A stretch of 39,375 nucleotides of DNA, taken from a bacterium (GTDB lineage: Bacteria > SZUA-79 > Acidulodesulfobacterales > Acidulodesulfobacteraceae). This document shows positions 8,674 through 18,714 of this stretch, in pieces (the first letter of the stretch is position 1; each line of letters starts with the position of its first letter). Below the pieces are notes generated by a model. The model saw only the letters and a list, made by a program, of their open reading frames with translations. It was not told where the DNA came from and searched no databases. Location of the stretch: NCBI GenBank assembly GCA_003232385.1, contig QIJE01000024.1:1-39375 (forward strand), read 5' to 3'. Position numbers and translations under genes: made by a program.

Positions 8674-9758
8674 AAATTTTTTATAAACCCCCGCATAAAT
8701 TCGGCAGTCTCTTCCGGAATAGCCGTGTTTATAGACATGCCCGTTCCGATCTCGAAACCGGCTTTCATAGTTAACCTTGGAATAATCCTTAAACTCCAGT
8801 GATAATAATCCTCTTTTTCATCTGCAATAGGTGAATTATTAAATGCAAAATTATAGTCAGGGTCGTTTAACGCCTGATACATACCCTTAAGAACCTTTTT
8901 CACGACAACACCGAGGGTTTTGGCTTTTTCCACGGATACGTTTGCAAAACACGGCTCATGGGATAGGGGAGCTATCCATGTTTCAAACGGGCTTGCCGAT
9001 GCAAAGGGATGAAAAACGATAAAATCGTCCGTCTGTAAAATAATCCTCCTTCCGTCAACTATTTCAGACTGTATCATATCGCAAAAGATACACCTGCCGA
9101 CCTCGTCGTAATAAAACCTTGCCTGTGATATATTGTTCCTTAAGGATAGAGGAATTATCGGAGTGGCAATAACCTGAGAATGCGAATGGACGATAGATGT
9201 TCCGGCATTTACGCCGTGATTTTTGAATATTATGATATATTTGAACTTGGGATTGCTATTTAAGCTCAAATATCTTTCTCTATACATTAAGAATAATTCT
9301 TGAGCCTGTTTATCCGAAAAAAAAGACATCTGCTCATTGTGTTTCGGCGTATCAACAATAACTTCATGGGTACCTATCCCGGGCTTTACCCTGAAAACCT
9401 CCATCGCCCTCGGGAAAAAATATCCGGTAAAGTCTGTATTAATACCCCTTGTTTTTTCGTTAGAAGCAAGGTTATCCCCATAGTCAAGAGAAAGAGCGGC
9501 AAATTTATTTGGAACTACCCTGACCCACCACCCCTTTGAATTGGGTTTTGTCCCGAATGTCCTATAAGATGCCAGTTCATGCGGGGAAAGATATTCATTA
9601 CCGAGACAAAACGGACAATCGGAAGAATATTCCGAAAGGTTTGAAGCGGCCTCTTTTTTAGAAGAAGAAGCACTGTCGAACTCATGCGGCCTTCTTCTTC
9701 TTTCCGTAGAAATTATAACCCATTCTCTCGTAGTAGGATCTTGCCTTAATTCGGACAT
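8670..9758 (-). CDS. galT: Galactose-1-phosphate uridylyltransferase family (362 aa)
   Basis: A HIT-superfamily nucleotidyltransferase of the GalT family. The N-terminal RQDPTTREWVII is the family opening. Zinc-site cysteines are CPFC (48, 51), with a second CIFC pair further on. The active motif HSHSQ spans residues 191-195, with His193 as the uridylylated nucleophile by homology. GalT exchanges UMP between UDP-glucose and galactose-1-phosphate; relatives act as NDP-sugar phosphorylases. No galK or galE is in the window, so a role in nucleotide-sugar or storage-polymer metabolism is as likely as galactose use. It heads the overlapping set galT-gph-mqnA. Confidence 0.87.
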   Translation of the reverse strand: MSELRQDPTTREWVIISTERRRRPHEFDSASSSKKEAASNLSEYSSDCPFCLGNEYLSPHELASYRTFGTKPNSKGWWVRVVPNKFAALSLDYGDNLASNEKTRGINTDFTGYFFPRAMEVFRVKPGIGTHEVIVDTPKHNEQMSFFSDKQAQELFLMYRERYLSLNSNPKFKYIIIFKNHGVNAGTSIVHSHSQVIATPIIPLSLRNNISQARFYYDEVGRCIFCDMIQSEIVDGRRIILQTDDFIVFHPFASASPFETWIAPLSHEPCFANVSVEKAKTLGVVVKKVLKGMYQALNDPDYNFAFNNSPIADEKEDYYHWSLRIIPRLTMKAGFEIGTGMSINTAIPEETAEFMRGFIKNL

Positions 9759-9805
9759 CAGATGTACATTATTTTTACCGGTAACATTTATTTAAAAACG
9801 GAAAA

Positions 9806-11494
9806 CTACTTTACGTAATTATTATACAAAAATTCATAAATTTTGCAAGGGTTATTAACGGTTCTGAAATCCAGCGATACACTCTTCTGCCAAACGGCAA
9901 ACGGAATATTCTGTTCGCCGCCTATGCCTCCGTGAGCACCCATTTGATTTTCGAAATTGACCACATTGTCGCCGTCGTATTCTCCAAATAATATTATATC
10001 CCCCGAGTTTTTAAATTTACAAAACCTTTCCACGGATAAAAACACATCATTCCTTTCTTTATCGTTTTTATAATTATTCATAATGTTTCTCACCGTCGCA
10101 CACGACTTTGCATTGTCGCTGAAAAAGCGGGAGAGATTATGAAATTTTTTAAAGTTTTTATCATATGCAACAACCTCGGCATTACCGTTCATTCCGATAA
10201 CAAACCCTATACCCGGGGTATTCGCCAACATGTCTATCAGTTTCGGAAAATTTCTTTCTATTTCTTCGACAAACACTTTCGACGTTTTACCGGAAAGATA
10301 TATATTGACCATTGGACCGGAATTCATAATGTAGACTATTTTACTTCTCTCCCAGCTCAATTTTTCGTCGTATTTTTCGCGTTCGTTCGCTTTGCGTGAT
10401 TCTATCCTGCCAAAAACCTTATTTAAAATTTTATTGCAGGTACCTCTTTTGAAGAAATCACTTATATATAAAAATAATTGCTTAAAAAAAATATTGTATC
10501 CCGTATCGAATTCAAAAATCTTAATATCATCCGCCTGCATGCAATACTCAATCACGGACTTTAATTTTTTGCCGTTATTCAATTCGGAAAAAGGGATAGA
10601 CGGAGTGTGTCCGTGATCGGATATGATAAAAAAATCATAATTCCTTTCCGAATTAGATATTTCTTTGTAAATATGATGTATCTTTCTATCTATGGCCTTT
10701 AACGTTCTTAAGGCACTGAGTGAGTACGGACCCCTATGATGAGAAAGCTCGTCGTATCCTATGTAATCCAAATAAATAGAGGGAACCCCCCGCGATATAT
10801 CCATTATTGCCCCGAATGTTTCTATTTCTTTAAATATAACATTAGACATTGCCCTTGCAAACGGGAAAAAACCTTCCGGACGAACTTTTCTCTTTTTTAC
10901 GGCATCCATAATTCGTTCCCATATTTCTAACAAAAATTCGAAAAATACGTAGAAAAATGTTTTTAAAAAGGTAAAAATATGAAAAATAAATACTATAAAA
11001 ATATCAAAGTTACGAACCTTTCTTTTGAACAAATAACGGATAGAGAATGTGGAGAGGGTAAAAGTAGAACGCGATGCTCCGCCCGAAAAAAGATTGACGT
11101 AACTTGAACCGCCGGTCAAAAGCCCCGGGTTTTTTCCGGCAAGCAACTCCTCAACCCTGCCGGCGCTATCGGGCTGCTTAAATATTATCTCGCGTCCCGT
11201 TTCTTTCTCTATCCATCTGAACCCCGGCACGTCATTATTATCGCCGTACAAAAGTCCTGCCTGAAAAGAGGGTGTGTCGCTCGGAACCCCCATAAAATAC
11301 CTTCCGAAAGAATAATCGTCCGAATCGATCATTTTTTGCAAATGCGGCATCAACTTAAGCGATAATGCCTTTTTTATCGCCTTATAAGAGAGGCCGTCAA
11401 TCTGAAATATAACAAAGCCATTCTTTTTAAAGGGCTTATTGACCTTTATTTTTCTTATCGATTTTTTTAAAACATTAAAAAATTTAATTCTCAT
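9806..11494 (-). CDS. Alkaline-phosphatase-fold phosphodiesterase with membrane segment (562 aa)
   Basis: A type I phosphodiesterase/nucleotide pyrophosphatase-like protein. Metal-site elements are visible in order: Asp33 (FQIDGLSY), the likely nucleophile region VPSDTPSFQAGLLYG (71-85), Asp248/His252 (YDELSHH), Asp293-His294 (ISDHGH), and a C-terminal His in GAHGGIGGEQ. Thus the active site appears complete. An insertion at about 164-189 is very hydrophobic and aromatic, probably an amphipathic or membrane-associated helix pair dividing the catalytic domain. No signal peptide is clear. The substrate is unknown. It follows the ABC-2 permease by 21 bases and may handle a lipid or a polymer exported by it (inference). 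Confidence 0.75.
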   Translation of the reverse strand: MRIKFFNVLKKSIRKIKVNKPFKKNGFVIFQIDGLSYKAIKKALSLKLMPHLQKMIDSDDYSFGRYFMGVPSDTPSFQAGLLYGDNNDVPGFRWIEKETGREIIFKQPDSAGRVEELLAGKNPGLLTGGSSYVNLFSGGASRSTFTLSTFSIRYLFKRKVRNFDIFIVFIFHIFTFLKTFFYVFFEFLLEIWERIMDAVKKRKVRPEGFFPFARAMSNVIFKEIETFGAIMDISRGVPSIYLDYIGYDELSHHRGPYSLSALRTLKAIDRKIHHIYKEISNSERNYDFFIISDHGHTPSIPFSELNNGKKLKSVIEYCMQADDIKIFEFDTGYNIFFKQLFLYISDFFKRGTCNKILNKVFGRIESRKANEREKYDEKLSWERSKIVYIMNSGPMVNIYLSGKTSKVFVEEIERNFPKLIDMLANTPGIGFVIGMNGNAEVVAYDKNFKKFHNLSRFFSDNAKSCATVRNIMNNYKNDKERNDVFLSVERFCKFKNSGDIILFGEYDGDNVVNFENQMGAHGGIGGEQNIPFAVWQKSVSLDFRTVNNPCKIYEFLYNNYVK

Positions 11495-11515
11495 GTTTTC
11501 AAATTATGGAATTGT

Positions 11516-12289
11516 TTAATTATCTTCTCTTTCAAAAAAATAGTCGGAAAGAACGACCATTGAAACTAAAAAGAAAACAATAAAAGATAAATCTAATAAA
11601 ATTGATGTTCCGGGTGTAAAAAAAGATATTTTTTTGTTATGAAAAAAAATATACCTCAGCAAATTTACCGAATATGTGACCGGATTAATATAAGCGGGTA
11701 TTTTTAAAAAAATAGGAAATCCCTTTATCGGATAAAGGGCTCCGCTAATAAAAAACATAGGTTGAACTATCAGGTTGATTATAGCGTTAAAACCCTCGAA
11801 AGAGGTCATTTTGGAAGCTATCACTATTCCGAATGCCGTGACTGAAGACGCAATTAAAAAAAGCGACAGTACCGTAAGAATAAAAACATTCACTGTTATC
11901 TGTATTCCCAAGAATGGTGCAAATACAAGTATTACCATTGCCTGAATCGTACTGATAATACCTCCCGACGTAATTTTTGCCAGCACGAACGTTTTTCTCG
12001 AAATGGGCGAAACAAGTATCTCTTTAAGAACTCCGAACTCCCTATCCCAGATTATAGAAATAGACGAAAAAATAGACCTATAAAGAACGGTCATGACGAG
12101 TATGCCTGGGAAAACAAACTGCATATAAGAGCCGCCCTTGATAGTAACCATCGTGGATATCCCGAAACCGACGAACAAGAGCCATATAACCGGCCTGGAA
12201 AGATCGGTAATAAGCCTTGACCTCTGTCTTGTAAATTTCAAAATCTCCCTATGATTTATCGCAATAAAAGCCCAAAATTCCGTTTTCAT
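11516..12289 (-). CDS. ABC-2 type transporter permease (257 aa)
   Basis: A six-helix integral membrane protein of the ABC-2 (DrrB/NodJ-like) exporter family. The N-terminal cytoplasmic segment runs into a first helix (PVIWLLFVGFGIS), a conserved cytoplasmic loop reads DREFGVLKEILVSPISR, and the late motif is SGALYPIKGFP...INPVTYSVNLLRY. These loops are the ABC-2 signature. Such permeases need a separate ATPase, which is absent from the neighbourhood; the upstream gene, four bases away, is a methyltransferase. The ATPase must lie elsewhere in the genome or the permease is orphaned. The substrate is unknown. Confidence 0.85.
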   Translation of the reverse strand: MKTEFWAFIAINHREILKFTRQRSRLITDLSRPVIWLLFVGFGISTMVTIKGGSYMQFVFPGILVMTVLYRSIFSSISIIWDREFGVLKEILVSPISRKTFVLAKITSGGIISTIQAMVILVFAPFLGIQITVNVFILTVLSLFLIASSVTAFGIVIASKMTSFEGFNAIINLIVQPMFFISGALYPIKGFPIFLKIPAYINPVTYSVNLLRYIFFHNKKISFFTPGTSILLDLSFIVFFLVSMVVLSDYFFEREDN

Positions 12290-12293
12290 CCAA

Positions 12294-13133
12294 TCATTTT
12301 TTACACATTATTAAGAACTCGGTTTTAGAGATAAATAGATTATCCTCCGAATTTAAGAACTTAAAATAATCGTTTAAACCTTTATGAAATTCTAATCTGC
12401 CGATAAGCTTTTTATTGAAGAGTTCATTCTTTATAATCTCCAGTTCATTTTGAACTAATAGGAAGGCATTTTTTAATGCTTGAAAATGGCAACGGTCATC
12501 TTTTTCTTTAAAAAATACCGTAGCGTAAGGCTTTACTTTTATTTCTGAAAAGCCGGCAGATGAAAAAAAAGCCGGTAGTTTTTTTGAAATAAACCTGTCC
12601 CCGCCTTCAAGGTTTTGATATTCGGAATAAGCCTTGAATAATTTTTTTGAACTATCCGGCAAATCGGGGTAAAATACATTTAAGGAGTCGTCTATATCTA
12701 TTGCGACTAATGTCGCTCCATCTTTCATCGTCCTTTTTATCTCGGAAAGAAAACAAGCGGATAGATTTACATGCTGAAAAATATATCTTAAAAAAATTAT
12801 ATCAAAAGTAGAATTTTTAACGGGCATATTATGTCCGTCCGCATTTATAAAGCCGATATTTTCGGCACGCGTCGTCGAAAGCGCCGCCATTAAGGAATTT
12901 CTATCTATATCTATACCTATAATATTCAAGGCATTTTCGTTTCTAAGCAAATACGGCAATATTCCTAATCCGGTTCCGATGTCGGCTACGGTTTTATCGG
13001 CAAAAGAATATCCCGTATCATTCAGCTGACGAAAAAGACGGGGGGCGGTCAAATATGACTGAAAAGCCATAAAGCGTACTTCAAGAGAATAATCCGGCGA
13101 TAATGTCGTATTATAAAATTGCTCGCAATACAA
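12294..13133 (-). CDS. Class I SAM-dependent methyltransferase (279 aa)
   Basis: A Rossmann-fold methyltransferase. Motif I is VADIGTGLGILPYLL, the acidic end of strand two is IIGIDID, and motif II/III reads GFINADGHNMPVKNSTFDIIFLRYIFQHV. That arrangement resembles the UbiE/Methyltransf_11 group. The C-terminal third (about 190-279) is helical and not diagnostic. The substrate cannot be told from sequence. It lies 9 bases after purA and 4 bases before the ABC-2 permease, so the three are co-transcribed. A link to modifying an exported molecule is inference. Confidence 0.8.
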   Translation of the reverse strand: MYCEQFYNTTLSPDYSLEVRFMAFQSYLTAPRLFRQLNDTGYSFADKTVADIGTGLGILPYLLRNENALNIIGIDIDRNSLMAALSTTRAENIGFINADGHNMPVKNSTFDIIFLRYIFQHVNLSACFLSEIKRTMKDGATLVAIDIDDSLNVFYPDLPDSSKKLFKAYSEYQNLEGGDRFISKKLPAFFSSAGFSEIKVKPYATVFFKEKDDRCHFQALKNAFLLVQNELEIIKNELFNKKLIGRLEFHKGLNDYFKFLNSEDNLFISKTEFLIMCKK

Positions 13134-13142
13134 TTAACCGTC

Positions 13143-14453
<1,311 letters not shown>

Positions 14454-15716
14454 TTAATTTTTAAACGTTCTCATATATTTTTGCATATCGGACACGGTTT
14501 TAAATTTTTCTTCTTTATTGGTATTGATATTTTTTAAAAGAATCGCATCCTCATTTATATATATTATATTCTCCATATTATTTTCCTGCATATATTGTAT
14601 AACTTCTAAATAACCGTAATCCATAAAATTGGACTCGACATAGTAACCCGCTTTACGCAAAAACATGACAATCTTGGCTTCCGATTTTTTATCCGATGTT
14701 TTATTAAAAACGAGAAAATCCTTTTTTTTAGGCGCACAAGAATCCACATATCTACCGAGAATATCCAAATTTATCGCGAATCCCGCTCCGGCGCAATTTT
14801 CGCCGAACATTCCTATCAGATTATTATATCTACCCCCGCCGAATATCTCATAACCGACGTGCGGCATAAAACACTCAAAAATAGTTCCGGTATAATAGTT
14901 TAATCCCCTGATTTCTCCCAAATCTATCGTAATATATTCTTCTAGTTTATATGACTTTATATAAGAAACAACCCGTTCTAATGTCTCTATGGCATTTTTT
15001 GCCGCTTCGTTGCTTGCCATTTTCCACGCCTTTTTAATAACGGACTTTTCTCCGAATATAAACGGCAACTCACTAATGACTTCCTTTTTGTCGGAAGGTA
15101 GAGACACTCCGGCGAGAAAACCGTTTAAGCCGGAAGAATCTTTTCTAAGAATAAATTCTTCTATTTTTTTTCTGACGGATTCATCTATGTCGGAAACAAT
15201 CCCTCTGAAAAACTCGACATTCCCTATATCAACGCTAAAATCTTTGATATTAAGCCGTTTTAACGATTCTATGCCCATTATTATAAGTTCGGCATCGCTT
15301 TCCGGGCTTTCGGGTCCTATCAACTCGGCTCCGACCTGCCATATTTCACGAGGCTTGCCTAAAACAGGATCGAAATTTCTCAAAACAGGCCCACAGTAAG
15401 AAAATTTATACGGCAAAACGGAGGTATTTCTCAAAACGGAGCTAGTTCTGCCGATTTGCGGCGTAAAGTCGCTTCTGAAAGAAAGCAATTCTCCAGTGCT
15501 TATGTCGGCAACTTTAAACAATTCCGCAGCTTCCGAACTCAAAAGAAACAAGTTTAAAAAGTCTATGCTGGGGGTTATTACCCTTTTATATCCCCACTTT
15601 GAAAATTCTTCCAGCAATATACCGGATACTCTATCTATTAATTCTGCTTCACCCGGTAAAAAATCCCTTGTCCCGGACGGGGGCTGAGAAGGAATTATAA
15701 TATTTTTTCTGTTCAC
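14454..15716 (-). CDS. hisZ: ATP phosphoribosyltransferase regulatory subunit HisZ (420 aa)
   Basis: A histidyl-tRNA-synthetase paralogue that activates the short form of HisG, first enzyme of histidine synthesis. It has the class II catalytic-core look (SGTRDFLPGEA, then FRSDFTPQIGR in place of a HisRS motif 2) and the late GGGRYNNLIGMFG, and it lacks the anticodon-binding domain of true HisRS. The start is a GTG at 15716 whose first base is the last base of the serA stop (TAGTG), a coupled arrangement. hisG is not in the window, so its partner lies elsewhere. A diverged HisS is less likely because the C-terminal anticodon domain is reduced. Confidence 0.85.
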   Translation of the reverse strand: MNRKNIIIPSQPPSGTRDFLPGEAELIDRVSGILLEEFSKWGYKRVITPSIDFLNLFLLSSEAAELFKVADISTGELLSFRSDFTPQIGRTSSVLRNTSVLPYKFSYCGPVLRNFDPVLGKPREIWQVGAELIGPESPESDAELIIMGIESLKRLNIKDFSVDIGNVEFFRGIVSDIDESVRKKIEEFILRKDSSGLNGFLAGVSLPSDKKEVISELPFIFGEKSVIKKAWKMASNEAAKNAIETLERVVSYIKSYKLEEYITIDLGEIRGLNYYTGTIFECFMPHVGYEIFGGGRYNNLIGMFGENCAGAGFAINLDILGRYVDSCAPKKKDFLVFNKTSDKKSEAKIVMFLRKAGYYVESNFMDYGYLEVIQYMQENNMENIIYINEDAILLKNINTNKEEKFKTVSDMQKYMRTFKN

Positions 15717-17293
15717 TATAATTCTAAATATTTGGCATCGGTTATATTTGGCTCGGCTTTAAGCTCGTTAATAACTGCATTATTAACACTGGAATCTAAT
15801 TGTAAAATAGAAATAGCCTTATCCGTATGCCTTCCGAGATGCATTCTTGCTATATTAATCTTATTCTTACCAAGAACCCTCCCTATAGAGGCTATTACCC
15901 CGGGCATATCTAAGTTAAATATAACCAATATATGTCCTTCCGGGATGGCCTCAATGGAATAATCGTCTATCCTGACTATCCACGGATTCTTTTTGCCGAA
16001 AATTGCTCCGGAAATAACAAACGTTTTAATATCGGTTGCCACAAAAATAGAAATTGTACTTGTATAGTCCAAAACCTCTCCGGATTTAGATTCTATAACG
16101 GATATACCCCTTTTCTTTGCTACTTCCATTGCATTTACGTAATTTATATCTTCGCCCAAAATAGGATAAAGAATGCCTTTTATAATATTAGGCGTGACAG
16201 CGCCGACGTTATGCGAAGAAACCGTGCCGTTATAATCTATTTTAATGGATTTAATGCCGCCGTTTATAATACTGCCTATCAATCTGCCTATTTTTTCTCC
16301 CAAATTCAGATAAGGACCTATTATCTCTATTTCTTCTTTCGCTATAGACGGAACGTTTACAGCGTTATTTATGGTCCCGCGTATAAGAAAATCGGCAATT
16401 TGACGACAAATAGCAACAGCCACGTTAGTCTGCGCTTCCTCCGTAGAGGCTCCGAGATGAGGAGTCGCAATAAGATTGTCTAAAGTTAAAAGCGGATTAT
16501 TAACGGGAGGTTCTATTTCAAAAACATCTAAAGCACAGGCTGAAACTTTGCCTGATTTTAAGGCGTCATAGAGGTCTTCTCCGTTGATGATGCCCCCTCT
16601 CGCAATATTAAGAAGCTTAACTCCGTCTTTCATTTTCGATATAGTTTCTTTATTTATCATACCCTTGGTTTCTTTTACTAAAGGAGTATGGACACTTATA
16701 TAGTCTGATTTTGCATATATTTCGTCTAAACTTACAAGATTTATGCCGAGTTCCTTGGCCTTTTCTTTAGATAAAAAAGGATCGTACCCCATTGCATTCA
16801 TCCCAAAACACTTGGCTCTGCTATATAACACCTGTCCTATATTGCCCATTCCGATAATGCCTATAGTCTTACCATAGACCTCAGTTCCTTGAAATCTGCT
16901 TTTTTCCCACTTTCCCTCTTTAATAGACAAAAAAGACTGCGGTATATGCCTCGACATAGCCAAAAGCATCCCGAATGTAAGTTCCGCCGTCGTTATGGTA
17001 TTACCACCGGGCGTATTCATAACGACAACACCCGCAGACGTTGCGGCGGGTTTATCAACGTTGTCTAGCCCGCTGCCGGCCCTTCCGATAACCTTAAGTT
17101 TTTTTGCCGCAGCTATTACTTCTTCTGTAAGTTTAGTTGCACTCCTGATAACTATACCGTCATATTCACCGATGATTTCCTTTAGTTCTTCCGGACGCAA
17201 TCCGGTTCTAACGTCTACGTCAATCTCACCCGTTTCGGTTAATATATCCGTTCCTTTTTTTGAAAGTTTATCGCTAACAAGGACCTTGAACAT
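15716..17293 (-). CDS. serA: D-3-phosphoglycerate dehydrogenase SerA, long form (525 aa)
   Basis: SerA oxidises 3-phosphoglycerate to 3-phosphohydroxypyruvate with NAD, opening serine synthesis. The NAD motif is GIIGMGNIGQVLYSRA, and the catalytic set is an Arg in NIARGGIING, a Glu in DVFEIEPP and a His in TPHLGAST. The C-terminal half holds the intervening (ASB) domain and a final ACT domain (HILVIFNLDMPGVIASIGRVLG), the typical serine-sensing end of long SerA. The gene follows the class V aminotransferase by 33 bases and overlaps hisZ by one base. Confidence 0.95.
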   Translation of the reverse strand: MFKVLVSDKLSKKGTDILTETGEIDVDVRTGLRPEELKEIIGEYDGIVIRSATKLTEEVIAAAKKLKVIGRAGSGLDNVDKPAATSAGVVVMNTPGGNTITTAELTFGMLLAMSRHIPQSFLSIKEGKWEKSRFQGTEVYGKTIGIIGMGNIGQVLYSRAKCFGMNAMGYDPFLSKEKAKELGINLVSLDEIYAKSDYISVHTPLVKETKGMINKETISKMKDGVKLLNIARGGIINGEDLYDALKSGKVSACALDVFEIEPPVNNPLLTLDNLIATPHLGASTEEAQTNVAVAICRQIADFLIRGTINNAVNVPSIAKEEIEIIGPYLNLGEKIGRLIGSIINGGIKSIKIDYNGTVSSHNVGAVTPNIIKGILYPILGEDINYVNAMEVAKKRGISVIESKSGEVLDYTSTISIFVATDIKTFVISGAIFGKKNPWIVRIDDYSIEAIPEGHILVIFNLDMPGVIASIGRVLGKNKINIARMHLGRHTDKAISILQLDSSVNNAVINELKAEPNITDAKYLEL

Positions 17294-17326
17294 TTTTCTC
17301 TCCTATAGTAAAAAAATATTTTTGAC

Positions 17327-18469
17327 TTATTCGCCGAAAAGCGCTTTTTGGGCCGCTTTTAACCCGCTACATAGTTCAAATTTATAACCCAATTCTTTTA
17401 ATACCGCTTCCAAAGCGGAAATAGCGGTTATGACATCAAAACATCCGGCATAACCCAAGTGGGCTATTCTAAATATCCTGCCTTTTGCGGCATCTTGACC
17501 ACCGGCTATCGTAATACCATATTTTTCTCTTATAAGTTTCGTTATTTTTCCGGCATCTATGCCTTCCGGCGCCCAAACTGCCGTTAAAGCATTTGAGGGC
17601 TCATCGACCGTGTAGAGTTTTAATCCCATAGCCTGGACTGCCAATCTCGTGGCGTTTGCGAGACTTCCGTGCCTTTCAAAAACTTTTTCGAGTCCTTCTT
17701 CTTTAATCTCCTTCAATATCTCTCTTAAACCTACTATAAGCTGAACATTAGGTGTATAAGCGTTTTGATTCTTTCCTAACGATTTTTTTTCTTTCTTAAA
17801 GTCAAAATAGTATCTGGGGAGAGTTGACTTCTCGACAAAACCCCATGCTTTATCGCTAAGCGAAGCAAAAGCAAGCCCGGGAGGAAGCATAAGCGCCTTT
17901 TGAGAACCCGTCAAGACCACGTCTAAACACCATTCGTCCTGCGGTAAATCAACAACTCCAAGAGCCGTAATGGCATCTACTATAAGAATGGTATTTTCTC
18001 TTGTTTTAATTATATCCGCAATTTCCTTCACGGGATGATAAATACCGGTAGATGTTTCCGATGCTTGAATATATACGGCCTTTATTTTCGGGTCTTCATT
18101 GAGGGCCTTTTCTACGGCTTCCGGAGAAACGGCATGCCCCCATTCTACGTCGATAGCCTTGACATCAACCGAATACGCTTTACAAATATCAAACCATCTT
18201 TCACCAAACTTTCCGCCTCTTACGGCAAGCGCATGGTCTCCTGCCGAAAGAAGATTTGATACGCAACCCTCCATCGCCCCCGTTCCGCTTGACGTAAATA
18301 TTAAGACCTCCTGTTTCGTTTGAAACAGATATTTTAGATTATCCCTTACCTCTTGAAGTATGACCGAATATTCCGGCGCTCTGTGATGTACAATCGGAAG
18401 CGCCATGTCGGCTAAAACGCGTTCCGGCACAGGGGTAGGTCCCGGTGCAAATAAATACTTTTTTTGCAT
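17327..18469 (-). CDS. Class V aminotransferase, serine/alanine-glyoxylate family (380 aa)
   Basis: A pyridoxal-phosphate aminotransferase of the AGT/SPT group. The N-terminus is FAPGPTPVPERVL, the cofactor-phosphate loop is TSSGTGAMEG, the ring-stacking Asp is in ILIVDAITALG, and the Schiff-base lysine is in LTGSQKALMLPPG. Family members transaminate alanine or serine with glyoxylate or pyruvate. Its place directly ahead of serA suggests use as a phosphoserine or serine-forming aminotransferase in place of SerC (inference from context). It heads the long minus-strand run; a possible promoter is noted upstream. Confidence 0.88.
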   Translation of the reverse strand: MQKKYLFAPGPTPVPERVLADMALPIVHHRAPEYSVILQEVRDNLKYLFQTKQEVLIFTSSGTGAMEGCVSNLLSAGDHALAVRGGKFGERWFDICKAYSVDVKAIDVEWGHAVSPEAVEKALNEDPKIKAVYIQASETSTGIYHPVKEIADIIKTRENTILIVDAITALGVVDLPQDEWCLDVVLTGSQKALMLPPGLAFASLSDKAWGFVEKSTLPRYYFDFKKEKKSLGKNQNAYTPNVQLIVGLREILKEIKEEGLEKVFERHGSLANATRLAVQAMGLKLYTVDEPSNALTAVWAPEGIDAGKITKLIREKYGITIAGGQDAAKGRIFRIAHLGYAGCFDVITAISALEAVLKELGYKFELCSGLKAAQKALFGE

Positions 18470-18530
18470 TTTTTAACCTCTTTTATATATATTTTAAAAT
18501 AGAATTAATAGCATCCCTATTGTATAATTA

Positions 18531-18561
18531 ATACTAAAACAAATTTACGAAAAATTGTCAA
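18531..18561 (-). promoter_or_regulatory. Possible sigma-70 promoter for the aminotransferase-serA operon
   Basis: On the minus strand a consensus TTGACA (18561-18556) is followed, after 19 bases, by TAGTAT (18536-18531). The spacer is longer than ideal and no better -10 is visible at 17 bases. It lies 62-92 bases ahead of the start codon in the divergent intergenic region. Confidence 0.3.
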
Positions 18562-18598
18562 GAATTTATAAAGTCGCCAATAAGGCTGTCGATAAAGT

Positions 18599-18627
18599 TT
18601 GACATTTGTTTTAAGTCGCATTATAAT
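18599..18627 (+). promoter_or_regulatory. Consensus sigma-70 promoter for the mltD-like/moeA/ntrC operon
   Basis: TTGACA (18599-18604), a 17-base spacer and TATAAT (18622-18627) match both consensus hexamers exactly. The expected start is near 18634, leaving an 80-base leader before the ATG at 18715. A GAGAAGGA ribosome site sits just before that ATG. A perfect match at ideal spacing is unlikely by chance even in AT-rich DNA, and suggests strong constitutive expression. Confidence 0.8.
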
Positions 18628-18714
18628 TCTTTAAAATGATAAAATGGTATTAGTTTGCTCATGGTGACAGATTAATAAATTAATATTAAACTACCTTATT
18701 GAGAAGGATGACAG

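Noticed and set aside
14454-15716. Histidyl-tRNA synthetase
   Set aside because: The DFTPQIGR motif and lack of a clear anticodon-binding domain fit HisZ.
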